Positions 60,585-64,000 of a DNA stretch of 64,000 nt are shown piece after piece. The notes beneath the pieces were generated by a model that was given only the letters and a program-made list of their open reading frames with translations, was not told the DNA's origin and searched no databases. The position numbers were made by a program, and so were the translations under genes. The stretch lies in assembly GCA_040389445.1 (NCBI GenBank), contig JAZJZX010000010.1, positions 1 through 64,000 on the forward strand, given 5' to 3'. How positions within the stretch are numbered: the stretch's first letter is position 1; each line of letters begins with the position of its first letter. The DNA is from UBA5189 sp040389445 (GTDB taxonomy: Bacteria; Chloroflexota; Limnocylindria; Limnocylindrales; CSP1-4).

Positions 60585-60592
60585 CGAGCGCG

Positions 60593-60598
60593 AGTCTA
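60593..60598 (-). promoter_or_regulatory. -10 box TAGACT before the response regulator gene
   Basis: On the minus strand TAGACT ends eight bases before the ATG at 60584. No Shine-Dalgarno sequence lies between. It separates the two-component genes from the secreted-protein genes upstream. Confidence 0.5.
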
Positions 60599-60666
60599 CG
60601 CCGAGACGCGGCAGCCGCCGGGCCCGGTCAACCCCCGTCGACCAGGACCCGGCAGCCGGGCCGCAG

Positions 60667-61464
60667 CTATCCGGCGAGCGAGGCGATGACCTTGCGGGCC
60701 TCCGCCGTGGCCGTTCGAAGGTCCGCCCGGGCGGAGGTGATCGCCTCATGCGCCGACCGCAGCACCAGGCCCGCGGTGCCGGCGTTCCAGTCGGCCGGAG
60801 TGAGCGGCAGGATGTCGTCCGCGACGCCGTCCACCGCGGCCAGGGCGTCGGCGATCGCGGTCTGCATCGCGGCCAGGTGGGCGTTCGCTTCGGTGACGTC
60901 CTTTCCGTTCGCCTCGGCCTGCGCGATCATGGCCTCGAGGCGGTCGGACGCGGTCTCGAGTCGCGCTCCGGCCATGTCGACCGTGTCCGCGCCGCGCACG
61001 AGCCAGACCTGGCGGGTCACGAGGGCGTAGATCCGGAACTCCGTGAAGATGCTCCGGATATCGGCTCGCAACTCCTCCACGGTCGTATCGGCGGCGATCT
61101 TGGCGCGGAGGGTACGAAGTCCGGCGGCGGAGTCGTCGAGGATCCGGTTGAGCGCGGCCGCGTGATCGTCAGTCAGCGCACGAGACTCGTCCACGGCCTT
61201 GCCGAGGCGCTCAATGGTGGCCAGTCGACGATCGATCTCGCAGAACCCGACGGTCTTCAGGTTGGCGACCGACGGCTCGGCACGGGCCGCGAGCCATGCA
61301 TCGGCACAGCGCGCTCGTCCTTCCCGCTCTTCGGCCTGCGGGACGCTCGCAGAGCGTCCGTGGCCCGCGGGGACCGAGGCGGCCAGCGCCGGCGTGGCGA
61401 CCAGGACCGTGGCGAGGAGCAGGCCGGTCAGCGGGCCGGCAAGTCGAGTGAGATGGCGCTTCAT
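60667..61464 (-). CDS. Secreted all-helical protein, function unknown
   Basis: A 265-residue protein with a Sec signal peptide (about residues 1-29, cleavage near ALA-AS). The mature part is almost wholly helical and rich in Ala, Leu, Asp and Arg, with stretches such as ATIERLGKAVDESRALTDDH and LEAMIAQAEANGKDVTEANA. Two Cys residues (in RARCADAW and VGFCEIDR) may pair. No family is recognised. It overlaps the upstream lipoprotein gene as ATGA and lies just before the two-component genes. Confidence 0.75.
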   Translation of the reverse strand: MKRHLTRLAGPLTGLLLATVLVATPALAASVPAGHGRSASVPQAEEREGRARCADAWLAARAEPSVANLKTVGFCEIDRRLATIERLGKAVDESRALTDDHAAALNRILDDSAAGLRTLRAKIAADTTVEELRADIRSIFTEFRIYALVTRQVWLVRGADTVDMAGARLETASDRLEAMIAQAEANGKDVTEANAHLAAMQTAIADALAAVDGVADDILPLTPADWNAGTAGLVLRSAHEAITSARADLRTATAEARKVIASLAG

Positions 61465-61838
61465 TGCGAGCTCCCTTCATCGTTGTCTGCGGTGGCGTCG
61501 GCCCCCAGGGCCGCGTCGATGTCATCGATGAGCTGCTGGATGGCGGTCAGATCCGGCGCCACCAACGGCACGGCAGATGCGGTCGGACTTGACCCTGCGT
61601 ACGAACCCGGGTCAGGCGAGGCACTCGGCCCGGATGACGCTTCTGCCGGCTCGGTTGACGCTTCTGCCGCCGGCGATGCCGTTGGCGACAGGGTGGCGGC
61701 AGGTGCTTGCGGCGAGCCCGAATTGGTGCCGACCAGGTCCACGCCATCAACACGTCGGCCGCAGCCGACGGCCACGAACGTGAGGATCAACACCGTCGCA
61801 ACGACCGCGAGAGCCCTGCCGCGCCGCTGAGATGTCAT
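61461..61838 (-). CDS. Lipoprotein with Ser/Pro/Ala-rich stalk
   Basis: A 125-residue lipoprotein. The signal peptide ends in the lipobox FVAVGC (about residue 26), followed by a low-complexity, surface-type stalk (about 40-95) and a short acidic helix, LTAIQQLIDDIDAALGAD. ATG at 61838 has GAGGAAGG upstream. It is translationally coupled to the secreted helical protein, so the pair probably act together at the outer face of the membrane. Confidence 0.75.
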   Translation of the reverse strand: MTSQRRGRALAVVATVLILTFVAVGCGRRVDGVDLVGTNSGSPQAPAATLSPTASPAAEASTEPAEASSGPSASPDPGSYAGSSPTASAVPLVAPDLTAIQQLIDDIDAALGADATADNDEGSSQ

Positions 61839-62189
61839 ACCTTCCTCGTCCCCGATGCGTGGCGCCCATGTCGAACGCCTTCCCGGAGACTGGCGCACCA
61901 ATCGCGCCCGAGCCACCCGGCCGGTCGCGAGTTTCATCAGGGGCCTGTAAGGCGACTGCACCGGACCGGCGGTCACTGCCCGATCGGGGACACGGCCGCC
62001 CGATCGGGGACACGGCCGCCAGATCGCATCGAGTCCTGCACTCCCCGCAGCGCGCCATCGGAGCCGCCCGGCGAAGGCCGGGCGGCTCAACGTTCCCGGA
62101 CGGCGGTACACTCCGGCGGTCGGCCAGTCGGCCGGTGACGAACGCGCGAAGCCACGGCGACGCGCCAAGAGCACGGAGGCACGGAACCC
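61839..62189. promoter_or_regulatory. Divergent intergenic region before fdhA with 12-bp hairpin and tandem repeat
   Basis: No gene is evident in these 351 bases. A 20-base unit (cgatcggggacacggccgcc) is repeated exactly in tandem at 61981-62020. Then a perfect 12-bp stem, gagccgcccggc/gccgggcggctc (62061-62072 and 62077-62088), closes a GAAG tetraloop. It has no U tract, so it is not a clear terminator; it lies about 100 bases before the fdhA start and could be part of its leader. TACACT at about 62108 is a possible -10 box for fdhA. Confidence 0.5.
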
Positions 62190-64000
62190 TTGCCGAAGTC
62201 GTATGTTCGCCTGACCCAGCCCCTCGTCCGAGACACGAAGGGCGGCGAGCTCCGTCCCGCGACCTGGGACGAGGCGCTCGATCGGACCGTCGCGGCGTTT
62301 CGCGCGATCGGGGCCCACCGGGTCCCCGAGCAACCGGCGCCATTCGGGATCTTCAGCTGCAGCAAGGCGACCAACGAGGTCAACTACGCGGCCCAGAAGT
62401 TCTCGCGGGTGGTCCTGGGCAGCAACAACATCGACAGCTGCAACCGCACCTGACACGCCCCGTCTGTCGCCGGTCTGGCGACCGTCTTCGGCGCTGGTGG
62501 TGGAACCAGCTCATATCGTGAGGTCGAGGAGACCGATCTGATCATTCTCTGGGGCAGCAACGCCCGAGAGACACATCCGATCTTCTTCCATCACCTGCTG
62601 CGCGGCGTCCGGAACGGTGCCCGCCTCTTCACCGTGGACCCGCGGCGGACGAGTTCGGCCGAATGGTCGGATACGTGGCTGGGCCTCGATGTCGGCAGCG
62701 ACATCGCGCTGGCGAACGCGGTCGGTCGCGAAATCATCCACGCGGGCCTCGCCAACACCGAGTTCATCGAACGCGCGACCTTCGATTTCGATGCCTACCG
62801 CGAGAAGGTCGAGTCCTACACGCTCGAGTACGCCGAGCGGGAGACCGGCGTGCCCGCCGACGCCATCCGCGAGCTCGCCCACGCCTACGGCAAGGCCGAC
62901 CGGGCGATGATCTGCTGGACCCTCGGGATCACCGAGCACCACAATGCCGTGGACAACGTCCTGGCACTGATCAGCCTGTCGCTTCTCACCGGACACGTGG
63001 GCCGGTACGGGAGCGGCCTCAACCCGCTGCGCGGCCAGAACAACGTCCAGGGCGGCGGCGACATGGGCGCCCTCCCGGATCGACTGCCGGGGTTCCAGCA
63101 CGTCGAGCAGGCGGCCCTGCGGGCAAGATTCGATGCCGCCTGGGGTGTGAAGGTGCCGGCAAGAAAGGGCCTCCACCTCTCGGAGATGTTCGATGCCATC
63201 GAGCGCGGCGAACTCAAGGCTGCGTACGTGATCGGCGAGAATCCGGTCCAGTCCGAGGCGGATCAGAAACGGACGAAAGAACTGGTGCGGAGCCTCGAGT
63301 TCATGGTCGTCCAGGACCTCTTCCTCACGGCGACCGCGGAGATGGCCGATGTCGTTCTTCCGGCCGCCGCCGCGTGGGCCGAGTCCGAGGGCACCGTCAC
63401 GAATTCGGAGCGTCGGGTCCAGCGAGTCCGCAAGGCCCTCAATCCTCCTGGCGATGCACGCGACGACCTGTGGATCATCTTCGAGCTGGCGCGCCGCATG
63501 GGCCACGACTGGGGAGATGCGTCGGCCGAACGCGTCTGGGACGAGGTGCGGGCGCTGTCACCGGTCCACAAGGGCATGACGTACGCGCGCCTCGAGTCCG
63601 AAGGCGGCCTCCAATGGCCGTGCTGGGACGAGACCCATCCCGGCGAGCAGTTCCTGCACTCCCGGCTCTGGGAAAACCCGGTGCCGGGGAGCCGCGTGCC
63701 GTTCGTGCCGGTGGATCACGACCCGCCGGTGGACAAACTGTCCGACGACTTCCCGATCCGCCTCACGACCGGGCGCCGACTCGACAGCTACAACACGGGA
63801 GTGCAGAGCGGCAGCCTGAAGTCGCCCCTGCGCCGCGGCGAGACGCTGGACATGTCGCCCGAGGATCTCGCGCGGTTCGATCTCGTGGAAGGCGAACGGG
63901 TCCGAGTCGTCTCGCGGCGCGGCCAGGTCGAGGTGCCGGTCCGTGTCGACGATGGCCTGCGTCCCGGGCTCACGTTCATGACCTTCCACTTCCAGGACGA
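62190..64000 (+). CDS. fdhA: Selenocysteine-containing formate dehydrogenase catalytic subunit (partial, runs off the window)
   Basis: A molybdopterin oxidoreductase. Codon 88 (62451-62453) is UGA inside DSCNRT-U-HAPSVAGL, the selenocysteine site of formate dehydrogenases; reading continues in the same frame to the window end with EVEETDLIILWGSNARETHP, NPLRGQNNVQGGGDMGALPD and a C-terminal MopB domain with GRRLDSYNTGVQSG. Formate is oxidised to CO2 at a Mo or W bis-MGD centre. The start is TTG with GGAGG ten bases upstream. The N-terminal [4Fe-4S] domain with its CxxC cysteines, normally just before RLTxPL, is absent. Without Sec decoding the product would be only 87 residues. Confidence 0.92.
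62466..62482 (+). promoter_or_regulatory. SECIS hairpin after the fdhA UGA
   Basis: gtcgcc (62466-62471) and ggcgac (62477-62482) form a six-bp stem capped by GGTCT, the loop sequence of the E. coli formate dehydrogenase SECIS that SelB recognises. The stem begins 12 bases after the UGA, the proper bacterial distance. The hairpin bases also encode VAGLAT. Confidence 0.85.

Noticed and set aside
62190..62453. fdhA as an 87-residue truncated pseudogene ending at UGA
   Set aside because: The frame continues intact for more than 500 codons, the UGA is at the known Sec site, a SECIS hairpin follows and the Sec machinery is present.

Overview
The window is about 68-70 percent G+C, densely coded on both strands, and carries ordinary chromosomal genes rather than a plasmid, prophage or large island. 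No rRNA and no CRISPR array is visible. The gene set points to an uncultivated, probably monoderm, high-GC bacterium, most likely a Chloroflexota lineage of the Limnocylindria kind: a ComEA/ComEC pair, single-subunit type citrate synthase, OpcA-assisted glucose-6-phosphate dehydrogenase, an F420-type LLM oxidoreductase relic, lipoproteins, selenocysteine machinery, and many promoters whose -10 box sits 6-9 bases before the start codon (leaderless transcripts). That placement is inference; no marker gene long enough for firm taxonomy was compared.

Layout. 1-2213: accessory edge with a 49-bp tandem repeat, a helix-turn-helix/nuclease-fold protein, two gene fragments and a lectin-propeller protein. 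2375-7139 (+): comEA, comEC, holA. 7254-13221 (-): YgiT-type zinc finger, rsfS, nadD, obgE, a LysM/M23 peptidase and rho. 13549-18281: a Gfo/Idh/MocA dehydrogenase, a fructose-6-phosphate aldolase-like protein, a LUD-domain protein and pyrG. 18569-20359: EamA transporter, a 51-residue membrane protein and a duplicated-domain protein. 20397-25998 (-): six genes with overlapping stop/start codons (pfkB-type kinase, psuG, DUF1295 protein, three-part ABC exporter).

26048-36184 (+) is a pentose-phosphate/upper-glycolysis cluster: tkt, rpiB, pgi, gnd, zwf, opcA, pgl and an alpha/beta hydrolase, followed by citrate synthase under its own promoter. Together these oxidise glucose-6-phosphate to ribulose-5-phosphate with NADPH production and recycle pentoses. 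37535-44820 holds an MFS exporter, a Rieske/DUF2231 membrane protein with an overlapping small kinase, a YCII protein, a second EamA carrier and an SbcC/SbcD-like pair. 45236-46973 is a small accessory patch: zinc-ribbon protein, IS5-type transposase relic and a Fic enzyme with a strong, AT-rich promoter overlapped by inverted repeats.

The right third, 52714-64000, is built around selenium and molybdenum: tRNA-Sec(UCA), selA, selB and mobA form one leftward unit, selD lies to the right, and the window ends inside a formate dehydrogenase catalytic subunit whose codon 88 is an in-frame UGA followed at the right distance by a SECIS hairpin with a GGUCU loop. Between them are a two-component system and two secreted proteins. 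The points I find most worth following are the formate dehydrogenase that begins after the place where its [4Fe-4S] domain should be, the leaderless-promoter pattern, the Fic promoter/operator, the SbcC-like ATPase with a membrane hairpin where the zinc hook should be, and the LLM pseudogene broken by a 10-bp duplication.
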